A DNA stretch of 64,000 nt from contig CP062796.1 in the NCBI GenBank assembly GCA_018208355.1, forward strand, positions 1,644,494 through 1,708,493, given 5' to 3'. Within the stretch, counting starts at the first letter, position 1, and the number at the start of each line of letters is the position of its first letter. Below, in pieces: positions 45,732-54,952 of the stretch. This DNA is from Candidatus Fermentithermobacillus carboniphilus (GTDB lineage Bacteria > Bacillota > Sulfobacillia > Fermentithermobacillales > Fermentithermobacillaceae). Below the pieces are notes generated by a model, which was not told where the DNA came from, ran no database searches, and was given only the letters and a program-made list of their open reading frames with translations. The position numbers were made by a program, and so were the translations under genes.

Positions 45732-46628
45732 TCACAAGGCCCTCAAGATCATGATCCACATGGTGAGAGACACGACGCTGACAGCGGTTCCGGCCAGCGT
45801 TACTCTGGACACGGCCTCAGGGTGGGCGTTAAATTCCTGGGAGAGGATAGTGGCGTTTACTGGAGGAGGCATTGCAGCTTGTAGGACCAGTATCTTCCAG
45901 GCGAGCCCTCCAAGGCCCAGTAATTTTCCGAGAATCCCTACGATAATAGGAGCTATAACAAGACGTAGAATCACAGCCACGGTCGATTCTTTCCACGCGG
46001 CTTTGCCGCTGCCGTTAATCAACTGAATGCCTAGGACCAAGAGGAATATCGGAACCGCTGCCTGAGCAAGGAGGCTTATAGGCCTTCCTATAACCTCAGG
46101 GACACTTATGCCGAATGTTTTTACCAGGACGGCGGCGATCGTAGCATGAAGGGCCGGCATCTTAAGGACCTGTTTCAAAGCTCGGGTGGGTGTCATGTGG
46201 CTCGAGGCGGCGATGAAGACCCCGAGGGTCGCGATGAGCATGCTCTGAGTCACCATAAAGACTATGCCGAGGTCCATCCCCTGGGTCCCGAAGGCGAAGA
46301 GACAGACGGGTAAGCCGTAATTTCCCGCGTTTGTGAACAACGTCGGAAGGAGCATCGCTTGGGAGAAGGATCTTTCCCACCTCAACAGGCGGAAAACTGC
46401 AAGGAAGATGGGGATGAGCACGAACGGTATGAGGAAGGTGGTTAGGGCAAGTCTCCAGACAGTTGTTAAATCCACCTGTGAGGTTGAAAGAGAAGAGAAA
46501 GTCAGTGCCGGAGTCAGGATGTAGAGACATACTCTCGATAGGACGTGTGAGTCGAGCTGGAGTTTCTTGCCGGCAACGTAACCCACAAGCGCTATCAGAA
46601 ATGCGGGCAATACTGCGTCTAATGGCAA
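45732..46628 (-). CDS. AEC family transporter
   Basis: A 298-residue membrane protein of the auxin efflux carrier/AEC family with about ten helices and the family signature regions L-T-P-A-L-T-F near the start, F-T-N-A-G-N-Y-G-L-P and the C-terminal A-A-M-P-P-P-V-N. Members move malate, other organic acids or unknown solutes. TTG 46628 after GAGGGTGA. It probably shares no message with the M20 gene, as a promoter-like -10 stands upstream. Confidence 0.88.
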   Translation of the reverse strand: MPLDAVLPAFLIALVGYVAGKKLQLDSHVLSRVCLYILTPALTFSSLSTSQVDLTTVWRLALTTFLIPFVLIPIFLAVFRLLRWERSFSQAMLLPTLFTNAGNYGLPVCLFAFGTQGMDLGIVFMVTQSMLIATLGVFIAASSHMTPTRALKQVLKMPALHATIAAVLVKTFGISVPEVIGRPISLLAQAAVPIFLLVLGIQLINGSGKAAWKESTVAVILRLVIAPIIVGILGKLLGLGGLAWKILVLQAAMPPPVNATILSQEFNAHPEAVSRVTLAGTAVSVVSLTMWIMILRAL

Positions 46629-46673
46629 CGGTATTCACCCTCGATGGCGGTCGGTTTCTAAGAGCTATTTCCT

Positions 46674-46679
46674 ATTATA
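46674..46679 (-). promoter_or_regulatory. -10 box of the AEC transporter gene
   Basis: A perfect TATAAT on the minus strand, 46 bases before the TTG start. The -35 region is poor. Confidence 0.45.
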
Positions 46680-46860
46680 CAACTCCTATCGAAATTAGGC
46701 AGGACTTTCGACATGCGGAATCGAATGATCATCGAATGAACCGGGAGGTGCCGAAGCGTTCTAACAAAAACATTGAAGTTTCGTCGTCAAGGCCCGGTTC
46801 TTCAGCTCTGTCTCAGTGATAGATAGGACTATATCTCTTTTTCGAACAGGAGGAAGAAAC

Positions 46861-47796
46861 GTGCTAAAGGTAATCGCCAGCGCCAATGGCATTGTCGGCA
46901 TCGAGGCTGCCATGGAAGTGTTGAAGAAGGGCGGGACCGCCGTCGACGCTGTCGAAGCCGGGATCCGCCTGGTCGAGTCAAATCCGGAAGATACCACCGT
47001 CGGTTACGGAGGCCTCCCTAACCTCTTAGGTGAGGTAGAGCTGGACGCAAGCATAATGGATGGAGAGACTCTTGCAGCGGGTGCCGTCGGCGCGGTTAAA
47101 GGGTATGAACATCCTATTTCAATCGCTCGAAAGGTTATGGAAGAGCTTCCCCACGTCATGATAGTCGGTGAGGGAGCCGAGCGATTTGCCCGGGAAATGG
47201 GTTTCGAGAAAAAAGACCTTCTTACCCCGAAAGCGAGGGAAATCTGGGAAAAGGGACTGAAAGAGAAAGCCCCTGATATTTACGGGGAGAGGGCAGAGTA
47301 CCTTGAAAGCCTGAGGAGATTCGCCAATCTGGCGGTGGATCCGGAAAAGCATCTGGGTACCGTGAACTTCATCGCCATGGATTCCAGGGGCCACCTCGCG
47401 ACCGGTGTATCGACGAGCGGTTGGGCTTGGAAATATCCTGGCAGGCTAGGCGATTCGCCCGTAATAGGGGCGGGCAACTATGCTGATAGCCGTTACGGAG
47501 CGGCGGCATGTACCGGCCGTGGTGAAATGGCTATAAGGCTTTCCACAGCAAGGTCAATCGTGCTTTACATGGAGATGGGTCTTTCGTTGGAAGAGGCGGC
47601 TACCAAAGCTATGCTCGAACTCGCCCGCCTGAAGGATAGGTTCTGGGGGCGCGTTTCATGCATAGTGATGGACGCTAAAGGCAACCACGGCGCCTTCAGT
47701 GTCGGAGGGCCTTCTAAGTACGTCGTCATGACCGAAGATATGGACGCCCCCCAGGAACTTCCCAGGGTGGAGATACCCGTACCCAACAAAAAGTGA
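46861..47796 (+). CDS. N(4)-glycosylasparaginase/isoaspartyl peptidase family amidase
   Basis: An N-terminal nucleophile hydrolase of 311 residues. It has N-x-E-D-x-T-V-G-Y-G-G-L-P-N, the autocleavage site before Thr in H-L-G-T-V-N-F-I-A-M-D, and G-V-S-T-S-G. Such enzymes split glycosyl-asparagine or isoaspartyl dipeptides. GTG 46861 follows AGGAGGAAG. The stop overlaps the next gene by four bases. Bacterial members usually work on peptides or damaged Asp residues. Confidence 0.9.
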   Translation: MLKVIASANGIVGIEAAMEVLKKGGTAVDAVEAGIRLVESNPEDTTVGYGGLPNLLGEVELDASIMDGETLAAGAVGAVKGYEHPISIARKVMEELPHVMIVGEGAERFAREMGFEKKDLLTPKAREIWEKGLKEKAPDIYGERAEYLESLRRFANLAVDPEKHLGTVNFIAMDSRGHLATGVSTSGWAWKYPGRLGDSPVIGAGNYADSRYGAAACTGRGEMAIRLSTARSIVLYMEMGLSLEEAATKAMLELARLKDRFWGRVSCIVMDAKGNHGAFSVGGPSKYVVMTEDMDAPQELPRVEIPVPNKK

Positions 47797-48521
47797 GGTT
47801 TGGCAGTTTGGTGGAGAGGTACGCGTTATTCGATCTCGACGGGACCCTCTTGCCTGTTGACCTCGAGTTTTTCTTGAAGCGTTACGTGGAAGCGGTGACG
47901 CCGGAGTTCTCGCACCTAATACCCGAGAAGGTTTTCGTCAAGTCTCTCTGGGAAGCCACATACGATATGGTCAACAACCTGGACCCCCGAGTCGGGAACC
48001 ACGAGGCATTTGCGAGAGCCTTCGAATCCAGGGTGGGTGTTAAGTGGGAGGTGCTCTGGCCCATCTTTCAGAGGTTCTACGAGATCGGCTTTCCGCGCCT
48101 GAGGAAATTTGTACCGGATACGAGCGTGGCCCGGCAGGTAGTGGGCGCATGTCTTGACGCAGGTTGGACCGTTATATTAGCCACTAATCCCGTTTTTCCT
48201 GAAGTGGCGGTCAGAGAACGCATGAAATGGTGCCGGGTCGACGACCTCCCTTGGCGGTTCATAACGACCCTTGACAATATGCACTTCTGCAAGCCCCACC
48301 TCGAGTATTACCGAGAAATCTGTGAGACGCTCCGCCTGAACCCCGAGAGGTGTGTGATGATAGGTAACGACGTGCAGGAAGATATGGTGGCGAAAAAGCT
48401 CGGGATGAAGACTTTCCTGGTCGAGGATTTCCTGATTGATAGGGGAGGCGGAGAAGCCCCGCACCTCAGGGGAACGTTGAGAGATGTGCCGTCCGGCATC
48501 GAAACCCTATTGCCCGGGTGA
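47793..48521 (+). CDS. HAD family hydrolase
   Basis: A 242-residue phosphatase-like HAD protein: D-L-D-G-T-L (motif I), A-T-N-P-V-F-P (motif II), and G-N-D-V-Q-E-D (motif IV), with an alpha-helical cap between. Substrate not predictable. GTG 47793 overlaps the previous stop; the alternative GTG 47811 would remove six residues. It overlaps the next gene by 38 bases. Confidence 0.9.
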   Translation: MRFGSLVERYALFDLDGTLLPVDLEFFLKRYVEAVTPEFSHLIPEKVFVKSLWEATYDMVNNLDPRVGNHEAFARAFESRVGVKWEVLWPIFQRFYEIGFPRLRKFVPDTSVARQVVGACLDAGWTVILATNPVFPEVAVRERMKWCRVDDLPWRFITTLDNMHFCKPHLEYYREICETLRLNPERCVMIGNDVQEDMVAKKLGMKTFLVEDFLIDRGGGEAPHLRGTLRDVPSGIETLLPG

Positions 48522-49440
48522 GGGCGAGAGCGTCCTGAGGATCCTGCTTCCGGGACCCTTGAACCTTGAAGTGACACTTGAGTGCGGGCAGGCCTTCAGG
48601 TGGGAAAAAGTCCAGGGTTCACGCGGGATTGCATACAAGGGCGTGGTGGGCGCTTACAGCGTGATGCTTTCCCTGTGTGACGTCTCCGGGACATGCGGGG
48701 AGAAAGACGCGGGAAGAGAGTTTCCGTGTCTTCTCGTGTCTTTCGACCCGGTCGTTGTCAAGGGGACGACCAGAGAGATGCTGGCAGATGCCGTGTTCCG
48801 GTATCTTTCCCTGGATGATGACCTGGATACCATAGAGACCACGTTGATCGAGAAAGACCAGATTATGAGGAAGGCTCTTGAGTTCTCCCGGGGACTCAGA
48901 CTTCTTCGCCAGGACCCCTGGGAATGTCTTGCTTCCTACATCATTTCGGTCCACAACAATATCCCTGCCATACGGAGGGTCATAAGTTACCTCTCGAAAC
49001 AACTCGGGGAGCCGACGGGCTTGAGAGAGTACTCCTTTCCGGCGCCGAGGGCGATCCTGTCAAATCCGGCGGTTTTGGACCTTGCCAGGTGTGGTTTCAG
49101 AAAGGAGTACCTTTTGGATGCCGCCCGGAAAGTGGATGGAGGGGAAGTCGACCTTTCGGCCCTGGGGGAAATGCCCGTGGAAAAAGCGGCGAGTGAGCTC
49201 ATGAAGATCAAGGGTGTAGGGCCAAAAGTTGCCGACTGTGTACTTCTCTTCGCCTATCACCGCCTTGAAGTGTTTCCAGTAGATGTTTGGATTCTGCGGG
49301 CGATGTCTCGATTTTACTTCGGAGGCAGGCAGATATCTACAAAAACTGCCAGAGAGGAAGGTATCCGGCGCTTTGGGAAATTTGCAGGATATGCCCAGGA
49401 GCACCTTTACCACTACGTCAGGAACAGCTTTGGCCTGTAG
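48484..49440 (+). CDS. 8-oxoguanine DNA glycosylase, OGG1 type
   Basis: A 318-residue OGG1-like bifunctional glycosylase/AP lyase: an N-terminal TBP-like domain with E-C-G-Q-A-F-R-W, a helix-hairpin-helix K-I-K-G-V-G-P-K-V-A-D-C in which the second Lys is the catalytic residue, and P-V-D-V-W-I with the conserved Asp. It removes 8-oxoG opposite C. Many bacteria use MutM instead; OGG1-type enzymes occur in some Clostridia. ATG 48484 lies inside the HAD gene. Its end overlaps the convergent EamA gene by 23 bases. Confidence 0.92.
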   Translation: MCRPASKPYCPGEGESVLRILLPGPLNLEVTLECGQAFRWEKVQGSRGIAYKGVVGAYSVMLSLCDVSGTCGEKDAGREFPCLLVSFDPVVVKGTTREMLADAVFRYLSLDDDLDTIETTLIEKDQIMRKALEFSRGLRLLRQDPWECLASYIISVHNNIPAIRRVISYLSKQLGEPTGLREYSFPAPRAILSNPAVLDLARCGFRKEYLLDAARKVDGGEVDLSALGEMPVEKAASELMKIKGVGPKVADCVLLFAYHRLEVFPVDVWILRAMSRFYFGGRQISTKTAREEGIRRFGKFAGYAQEHLYHYVRNSFGL

Positions 49441-50371
49441 AGCGGCGCGCTCTACTCGCAAGAGGCAGGCTTACCGACCATATGGCGCCAAGGACCAGGC
49501 CAACTCCGAGCAGCTCTGTCCATGTGAGAGTTTCGCCCAGGATGAAGTATCCGAGAATACAGGCTGCTACAGGCTCGGACATGGCTACGATGGAACCTCT
49601 GGTTGCCTCAACCTTGTTGATGCCGTCGGCGAAGAATATGAATGCTAGAGTTCCGGGGCCCAAGCCCAAAAGCAGGAAGATTAGCCAGCTGCCAGGAGTG
49701 GCGTGAGCCAACTTTGTGAAAAACTCGGGTGCCTGGCCTTTTGATATGGTGAGGGTTAGGATGAGTGCGGGGGTCCCGGTTGCCATGGTCCAGAAGTTGA
49801 GCGGTAGCGGACCGTATTTCACCCCGACCTTTTTATAGACTACTGTCTGTGAGCCGTACGCCGCTCCCGAGACAAGCCCGGCCAGGATCCCCGGTAAAGA
49901 AGCTGTCATGGTACCTTTTTCGGGTGTCAGCAACCCTGATACCAGGGCGACGCCTAGGAGCGCAGTGACAAGGGCGAGGATCTTTTGTCCGGTAAGCTTC
50001 TCTCCGTATAAGAAATAACAAATGATCATGACGAAAAAGGGCGCGGTGTAATTCAGGGTAACGGCTACCGCGACGCTCGTCACAGACAAGGCGTAGAAGT
50101 AGGTAGTTTGGGAGAAAACCACGGCTAAGAACCCGAGCGCGAGGAAGGTGGGGAAATCTTGGGCCGAAGGGACGAGATTCTCTGTTTCTCCGTTACCTTT
50201 ATGGCCATGTCTTCGCCGCCACAAAAGGACCGTGCCCATGAAAAAGATGGCAAAAAGGGCTCTTCCGAGCACGATGTCCCAGGGAGTAAACCCGCGTTTC
50301 TGGAGTATCCGCAGTAATGGACCTGTGGTGGCCCAGATCAACCCGGCAAGTCCGATCTCCAAGTAACCCAT
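49418..50371 (-). CDS. EamA/DMT family transporter
   Basis: A 317-residue drug/metabolite transporter with ten hydrophobic helices in two EamA repeats (about 5-135 and 155-290). Substrate unknown. ATG behind GGAGGAAAG. The last 23 bases overlap the end of the OGG1-type gene on the other strand. Confidence 0.9.
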   Translation of the reverse strand: MGYLEIGLAGLIWATTGPLLRILQKRGFTPWDIVLGRALFAIFFMGTVLLWRRRHGHKGNGETENLVPSAQDFPTFLALGFLAVVFSQTTYFYALSVTSVAVAVTLNYTAPFFVMIICYFLYGEKLTGQKILALVTALLGVALVSGLLTPEKGTMTASLPGILAGLVSGAAYGSQTVVYKKVGVKYGPLPLNFWTMATGTPALILTLTISKGQAPEFFTKLAHATPGSWLIFLLLGLGPGTLAFIFFADGINKVEATRGSIVAMSEPVAACILGYFILGETLTWTELLGVGLVLGAIWSVSLPLASRARRSTGQSCS

Positions 50372-50441
50372 GACTTTCCTCCGACCGCCCTGGCAAATTG
50401 TTCGATACTCAATCTTCTCCTAAAGCGGGTCAAATGGCAAT

Positions 50442-50472
50442 AGCCTGCGGTAGCCCTGCGGTGGCCTGCGAT
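50442..50472. repeat. Three short imperfect tandem repeats
   Basis: AGCCTGCGGT, AGCCCTGCGGT and GGCCTGCGAT follow one another in the 180-base gap between the EamA gene and bpsA. No other signal is seen in the gap. Confidence 0.4.
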
Positions 50473-50551
50473 GGTCGTGAGAGGACTATGATGTCAAGAG
50501 GGGAAGCCGGTGAGATTTCGCTCCGGGTAGCGCTTACTGCGCGATGGCCTC

Positions 50552-51577
50552 TCAAGATTCCCGATCCATGTAAATGTCGCTTTCACCTTCGGTCACAATC
50601 CAGCTAGGGTCGGGCTGTCTTACCGCTATGGCCCGTACCAGGCTCGCGTGATACCAGGAACCTTCGTATGGCCTTTTTGGCTTGAATTCTCGCAACCCCG
50701 GATATTCCCTGAAAACGAAGTCATTGTCGGGCAAGACGTATCTCTGACAATCTTTCAGAAGGTCTTTTAACACAAAACCCGTCCTGAGAAGGATCGTCTG
50801 AAACTCATGCCATCTTTCAGGTGGGCACTCCAGGTCTGTAAGGGCAAAAAGCAGGGTTGAACCGGCATCTGAAAGTGCCTCCGCAGCGCGTCTCAAAAAA
50901 AGGGGGAAACCGGACCTGGTCTCGAGGGGATCGGTTACGCACACGCTGAACTTCCTCGTAAGATCAGGAGGCAAAGGACGTCTGACATCATAGGGCACGG
51001 CCAGTACAGGCGAGACGGCGTGACCTGCCAGGCTCTTCATCTTTTGGCCGGAAGAATTGATGAATTCTACAAGGCGGGGGTCAATTTCCGCTACTACGAT
51101 TTCCCGGGGTTTTCCGGTAAGCGCCAGGGCAAGAGAGGTGAGGTCGTCGTCGCCGAGGACGAAGACCCTGCTATCGTCGAGATCTCCCCTTGAATCCAGG
51201 ATGGATACCCTGGCCATGACCGACTCGGGCGTCACATACCCCTGATCATACTCGGTGACCGGGCGGGGCCTATCTTTTGCTAGCTCCAAGTACTCATGGA
51301 TTAACAGCCGCGGTACATCGCTCTCTTGAGGCGGACATGCGGGTTCTGAGTACATGGTAGGGTTTGCAGTTTCTGGCCGCGAGTCTTGATCCAACCCCCC
51401 TGTCAAGCCCCCACGAGCATGGATCTTCCCCTCCGAAACGGCGATGAGTCCTTGTTCCTTAAGTTCTGACAAAGCTTGTTCAACCGTACCAATATATTCG
51501 TTCAGTTGGGACAAAAGGTCGAAAATGTTGTCGGAGGTCTGTAAAAGCTTCAGTATCTTGTACTTTAACTCTTGCAT
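50552..51577 (-). CDS. bpsA: N(4)-bis(aminopropyl)spermidine synthase (branched-chain polyamine synthase)
   Basis: A 341-residue BpsA-family protein. An N-terminal winged-helix-like region (1-55) precedes the aminopropyltransferase core with D-Q-G-Y (111-114), V-L-G-D-D-D (140-145), V-A-E-I-D-P (162-167) and a D-P-L-E strand. It adds aminopropyl groups to spermidine to make quaternary branched polyamines, which stabilise nucleic acids in thermophiles. Residues 60-90 are a low-conservation linker. ATG behind AAGGTGG. No other polyamine gene is in the window. Confidence 0.88.
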   Translation of the reverse strand: MQELKYKILKLLQTSDNIFDLLSQLNEYIGTVEQALSELKEQGLIAVSEGKIHARGGLTGGLDQDSRPETANPTMYSEPACPPQESDVPRLLIHEYLELAKDRPRPVTEYDQGYVTPESVMARVSILDSRGDLDDSRVFVLGDDDLTSLALALTGKPREIVVAEIDPRLVEFINSSGQKMKSLAGHAVSPVLAVPYDVRRPLPPDLTRKFSVCVTDPLETRSGFPLFLRRAAEALSDAGSTLLFALTDLECPPERWHEFQTILLRTGFVLKDLLKDCQRYVLPDNDFVFREYPGLREFKPKRPYEGSWYHASLVRAIAVRQPDPSWIVTEGESDIYMDRES

Positions 51578-51701
51578 AGATATCGTTCCACCTTGCTACC
51601 TTTTACTGTTGCCAGCGCACGTTCATCGTAAAGCCGGCGGACCATTCGGCAAATGTCTTCGAACTACCTACTGAACATGCAATTTATATATAACACCGAA
51701 A

Positions 51702-51776
51702 ATTCCTCCTTGGTGGCGCATCTCTGCTTCCCGGGGTCTTATAAGGAGGAATGGCGTGTCAGGAGTAGAACTGTAA
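51702..51776 (+). promoter_or_regulatory. Leader of moaD-aor with self-complementary ribosome site and mini-ORF
   Basis: ATTCCTCCTT (51702-51711) is fully complementary to AAGGAGGAAT (51743-51752), which holds a perfect Shine-Dalgarno. Six bases after AAGGAGG a GTG (51756-51758) starts a six-codon frame ending at TAA (51774-51776). This is a typical layout for an attenuating or ligand-sensing leader. No known class is recognised. Confidence 0.5.
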
Positions 51777-51800
51777 TCGGAGAGATCTGGAGGGATTCAC

Positions 51801-52046
51801 TTGAAGCTGAAAGTAAAACTATTCGGTGACCTAATCAGGTACTCGCCGTCGGGGAGAGACGTCTTCGAACTGGAAGTTCCCGGATTCAACGGTTCGGACG
51901 CAACGGTGAAAGAGTTGATTCGGGCGCTAGGTATTCCCGAGGGCGAGGTCTGGATCATTACTGTGAACGGAGTTCAGGCTCAGGCCGAGCGCATTTTGAC
52001 GGAAGGGGACGAAGTGATGATCTTCGCGCCGGTCATGGGCGGTTAG
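51801..52046 (+). CDS. MoaD/ThiS family sulfur-carrier protein
   Basis: An 81-residue ubiquitin-fold protein ending in the required Gly-Gly. MoaD-like proteins donate sulfur for the dithiolene of pyranopterin. It lies directly before aor, so it probably serves tungsten-pterin synthesis for that enzyme. TTG 51801 follows TGGAGGG. Confidence 0.92.
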   Translation: MKLKVKLFGDLIRYSPSGRDVFELEVPGFNGSDATVKELIRALGIPEGEVWIITVNGVQAQAERILTEGDEVMIFAPVMGG

Positions 52047-52083
52047 TCGAGCTCCGAAAACCATAGAAGGGGAGGACCGGAAA

Positions 52084-53961
52084 GTGCCTGGATATCAAGG
52101 TAAAATCTTACGAGTTGATCTGGGAACGGGGAAGACTTGGGTCGAGGAAAAAGATGAGATGTTTTATCGGCGTTACTGGGGAGGTCGCGGCATCATCGCT
52201 TACTATCTCCTCAACGAAGTTCCCAGAGAGGCTGACCCGCTCGGGCCTGAGAACGTGCTCGTGTTTGCGGCGGGGCCTCTGACGGGGGCGCCATTTGCTG
52301 GTTCCGGAAGGAACTCCGTGGGAGCCAAGTCACCCTTGACGGGGGGCTACGGAGACGCTGAAGGTGGCGGCTTCTTCGGGGCCGAGCTTAAGCGAGCCGG
52401 ATTTGATGCAATCGTGATCAAAGGCTGTTCCGAAAAGCCGGTATATCTCTACGTTCACGATGGCGAAGCGGAACTTAAAGACGCTTCTCACCTATGGGGT
52501 AAGACTACCGGAGAGGTAGAAGACCTGATCAAGGAGGAATTAGGCGACCGCCTGGTGCGTGTAGCCCAGTGTGGACCCGCAGGAGAGAATCTGGTGAGAT
52601 TCGCGTGTGTCGCCAACGACCTTACCCATTTTGCTGGAAGGACCGGTATGGGTGCTGTGATGGGCTCTAAGAAACTCAGGGCGGTCGCGGTTAGAGGGAA
52701 AGGCCAGGTTCAGGTGGCTAACCCGGAAAAATTGCGAGAGCTCGCAAGGTGGATGACAGAAAATGCGCCGGTGCTCGCCCCGGGCCTCACCGACACCGGG
52801 ACGGCGGGGGGAACGGTCAACCTCAGTGTGGCTGGAGGGCTTCCGACCCGGAACTTCAAGCAGGGGAGTTTCGAGGGCGCCGAGAAGATTTCCGGCCAAA
52901 CCATGCGAGATACGGTTCTCGTGGACCGGGATACCTGCTATTCATGCCCCATCCGCTGCAAGCGTGTGGTCAAGACTGAGACTCCGTATAAAGTAGATCC
53001 AAGGTACGGTGGCCCCGAGTATGAGACAATCGGCTCTTTAGGCTCAAACCTGGGTATAGATGACCTTGTGGCGATCTGCAAAGGGAATGAGCTATGCAAC
53101 GCTTACGGACTCGACACCATATCGACCGGGGTGACCATCGCTTTTGCCATGGAGTGTTTTGAAAGAGGTCTCTTCACCCTGGAAGAGACAGGCGGGCTTG
53201 ACCTCCGGTTCGGCAATAAAGATGCTGTCCTGAAGGCTATCGAACTCATCAAGGAACGTAAGGGCTTTGGTGATCTCCTGGCTCTGGGTTCTCGAGAGCT
53301 TTCAAGACGCATAGGTTGCGGAGCCGAAGACCTAGCCATGCACGTGAGAGGACAGGAGATCCCCATGCACGAGCCCAGGCTGAAGTATGCGCTCGGAATA
53401 GGTTACGCGGTCTCACCCACGGGAGCCGACCACTGCCACAATTTCCACGATACGGGCTATGAAAAGGCCGATTCGAGGGGATTTGAAGAACTCAAGGGAC
53501 TTGGAATTTACGATCCCCTTCCTGCCAGCGATCTTTCCCCTGAAAAGATCCACATGTTCTGGACGGTGACTAACCTCCGGACTTTCGCAAATGTGGCAGT
53601 CATATGCCAGTTTGTCCCGTGGTCGGTCCAGCAGCTTGAGGAACTGGTGAGGGCGGTCACCGGTTGGAACACGACCGCCGCCGAGATCCTCGCAGCCGGC
53701 GAAAGGGCTAATACCATGGCACGTGTATTCAACCTGAGAGAGGGCATCGATCTTTCGGAAGAGAGATTGCCCAAGAGATTTTTCCAGGCATTTTCCGAGG
53801 GGCCCCTGGCAGGTAAGGCCGCCGATCCCGCGGTTTGGGAGAAGGCGAAAATCACAGCTTACAAGATGGCGGGGTGGACTGAGGAAGGTATACCGACTAA
53901 GGAATGCCTTGCCAGGCTAGGTATAGGTTGGGCCTCAAAGTATCTTCCCGACAAAGGCTAG
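52084..53961 (+). CDS. aor: Aldehyde:ferredoxin oxidoreductase, tungsten type
   Basis: A 625-residue AOR-family enzyme that oxidises aldehydes to acids and reduces ferredoxin (reversible when ferredoxin is strongly reduced). The N-terminal domain shows the pterin-binding P-L-T-G-A-P-F-A-G-S-G-R and the K-S-P-L-T-G-G motif; the [4Fe-4S] cluster is bound by C-Y-S-C-P-I-R-C plus a late Cys. D-H-C-H-N-F-H-D lies in the C-terminal domain. GTG 52084. It is paired with a MoaD-like gene, and its ferredoxin would feed Rnf or the hydrogenase. The exact aldehyde is unknown. Confidence 0.93.
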   Translation: MPGYQGKILRVDLGTGKTWVEEKDEMFYRRYWGGRGIIAYYLLNEVPREADPLGPENVLVFAAGPLTGAPFAGSGRNSVGAKSPLTGGYGDAEGGGFFGAELKRAGFDAIVIKGCSEKPVYLYVHDGEAELKDASHLWGKTTGEVEDLIKEELGDRLVRVAQCGPAGENLVRFACVANDLTHFAGRTGMGAVMGSKKLRAVAVRGKGQVQVANPEKLRELARWMTENAPVLAPGLTDTGTAGGTVNLSVAGGLPTRNFKQGSFEGAEKISGQTMRDTVLVDRDTCYSCPIRCKRVVKTETPYKVDPRYGGPEYETIGSLGSNLGIDDLVAICKGNELCNAYGLDTISTGVTIAFAMECFERGLFTLEETGGLDLRFGNKDAVLKAIELIKERKGFGDLLALGSRELSRRIGCGAEDLAMHVRGQEIPMHEPRLKYALGIGYAVSPTGADHCHNFHDTGYEKADSRGFEELKGLGIYDPLPASDLSPEKIHMFWTVTNLRTFANVAVICQFVPWSVQQLEELVRAVTGWNTTAAEILAAGERANTMARVFNLREGIDLSEERLPKRFFQAFSEGPLAGKAADPAVWEKAKITAYKMAGWTEEGIPTKECLARLGIGWASKYLPDKG

Positions 53962-53988
53962 AAAGAGAGCCAGAAAGAAGGAAGTATC

Positions 53989-54903
53989 ATGGAGGCTCCC
54001 AAAAAGATCTGCATCATCCTAAATCCTGTAGCAGGCTACGGTAGGTCAAGGAAACTCCTGCCTGAAGTCGGGAAAATCCTACGCGAAAACGGCGTCCAGT
54101 TCGATGTCGTTACCACAGAAGGGCCGAGACACGCGGAAGCCCTGGCAAAAGAAGCCTCCGAGAAGGGGTACCGGGCCGTGGTGGCTATGGGAGGAGACGG
54201 AACTCTGGGAGAGGTGGTGAATGGGGTCCTCTCGGGAAGCGAGGGCTGTATCCCCGTCGCCACCATCCCTTCGGGGACCGGCAACGATTTTGCAGGAGGC
54301 AACCGTCTATTCTCACATTGGTCTCACTCTATACAAGCCCTCGTGCGGCCTGTCGTCCGGAAGATGGACGTCCTGTTGCTCAAGGACGCAAAAGGTTTTT
54401 CCCGTTACGCGATAAACTCTGTGGGGTTCGGATTTGATGCTTATGTGGTCCAGCGAGTGCAAGAACTGGGTTCAAAGAAGGTCGGTCGGCTCAGCTACAT
54501 GCTCGAGGCTCTGAGGGGTCTTCTGGCTTTCAAGTCCCTGGATGTGAAAGTCATCGTAGACGGAGTTGAAGAAACAGTCAAAAACATGTGGCTCTGTGCG
54601 GTAACGAACTCGGAAAAATACGGGGGCGGGATGAGAGTTTGTCCCGGCGCAAGTTCGTGTGATGGTGTTCTGAACACCGTTTATCTCGCAGATGTCAGCC
54701 GGGCCAGCATCGTGAGTCTTCTTTTCCTCGTATTCAGGGGAAAGCATGTGGGGAAGCGCGGCGTGCATCTCCAGGAGGCGAAGGGGGTCCTAATAGACGC
54801 TCCTGGATTCCCGTGCCACATAGATGGTGATACTGTGAATGTGACTTACCCTGTGTCTGTAAGGGTGGTGCCGCAGGCGCTTCCATTCTTCGTGAAAGCG
54901 TGA
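53989..54903 (+). CDS. Diacylglycerol/lipid kinase family protein
   Basis: A 304-residue DagK/YegS-like lipid kinase: N-P-V-A-G near the start, G-G-D-G-T-L-G-E-V-V-N-G, and P-S-G-T-G-N-D-F-A. It would phosphorylate diacylglycerol or a related lipid at the membrane. ATG 53989; 27 bases after aor, so probably cotranscribed. Confidence 0.92.
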   Translation: MEAPKKICIILNPVAGYGRSRKLLPEVGKILRENGVQFDVVTTEGPRHAEALAKEASEKGYRAVVAMGGDGTLGEVVNGVLSGSEGCIPVATIPSGTGNDFAGGNRLFSHWSHSIQALVRPVVRKMDVLLLKDAKGFSRYAINSVGFGFDAYVVQRVQELGSKKVGRLSYMLEALRGLLAFKSLDVKVIVDGVEETVKNMWLCAVTNSEKYGGGMRVCPGASSCDGVLNTVYLADVSRASIVSLLFLVFRGKHVGKRGVHLQEAKGVLIDAPGFPCHIDGDTVNVTYPVSVRVVPQALPFFVKA

Positions 54904-54952
54904 GAGCCGGGAACGTAGTAACAATCAATTATTATGCGAGAAAGGAGTTTTT

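Noticed and set aside
50492..50497. A perfect TTGACA on the minus strand upstream of the EamA gene
   Set aside because: No -10 box is present at 16-18 bases spacing.
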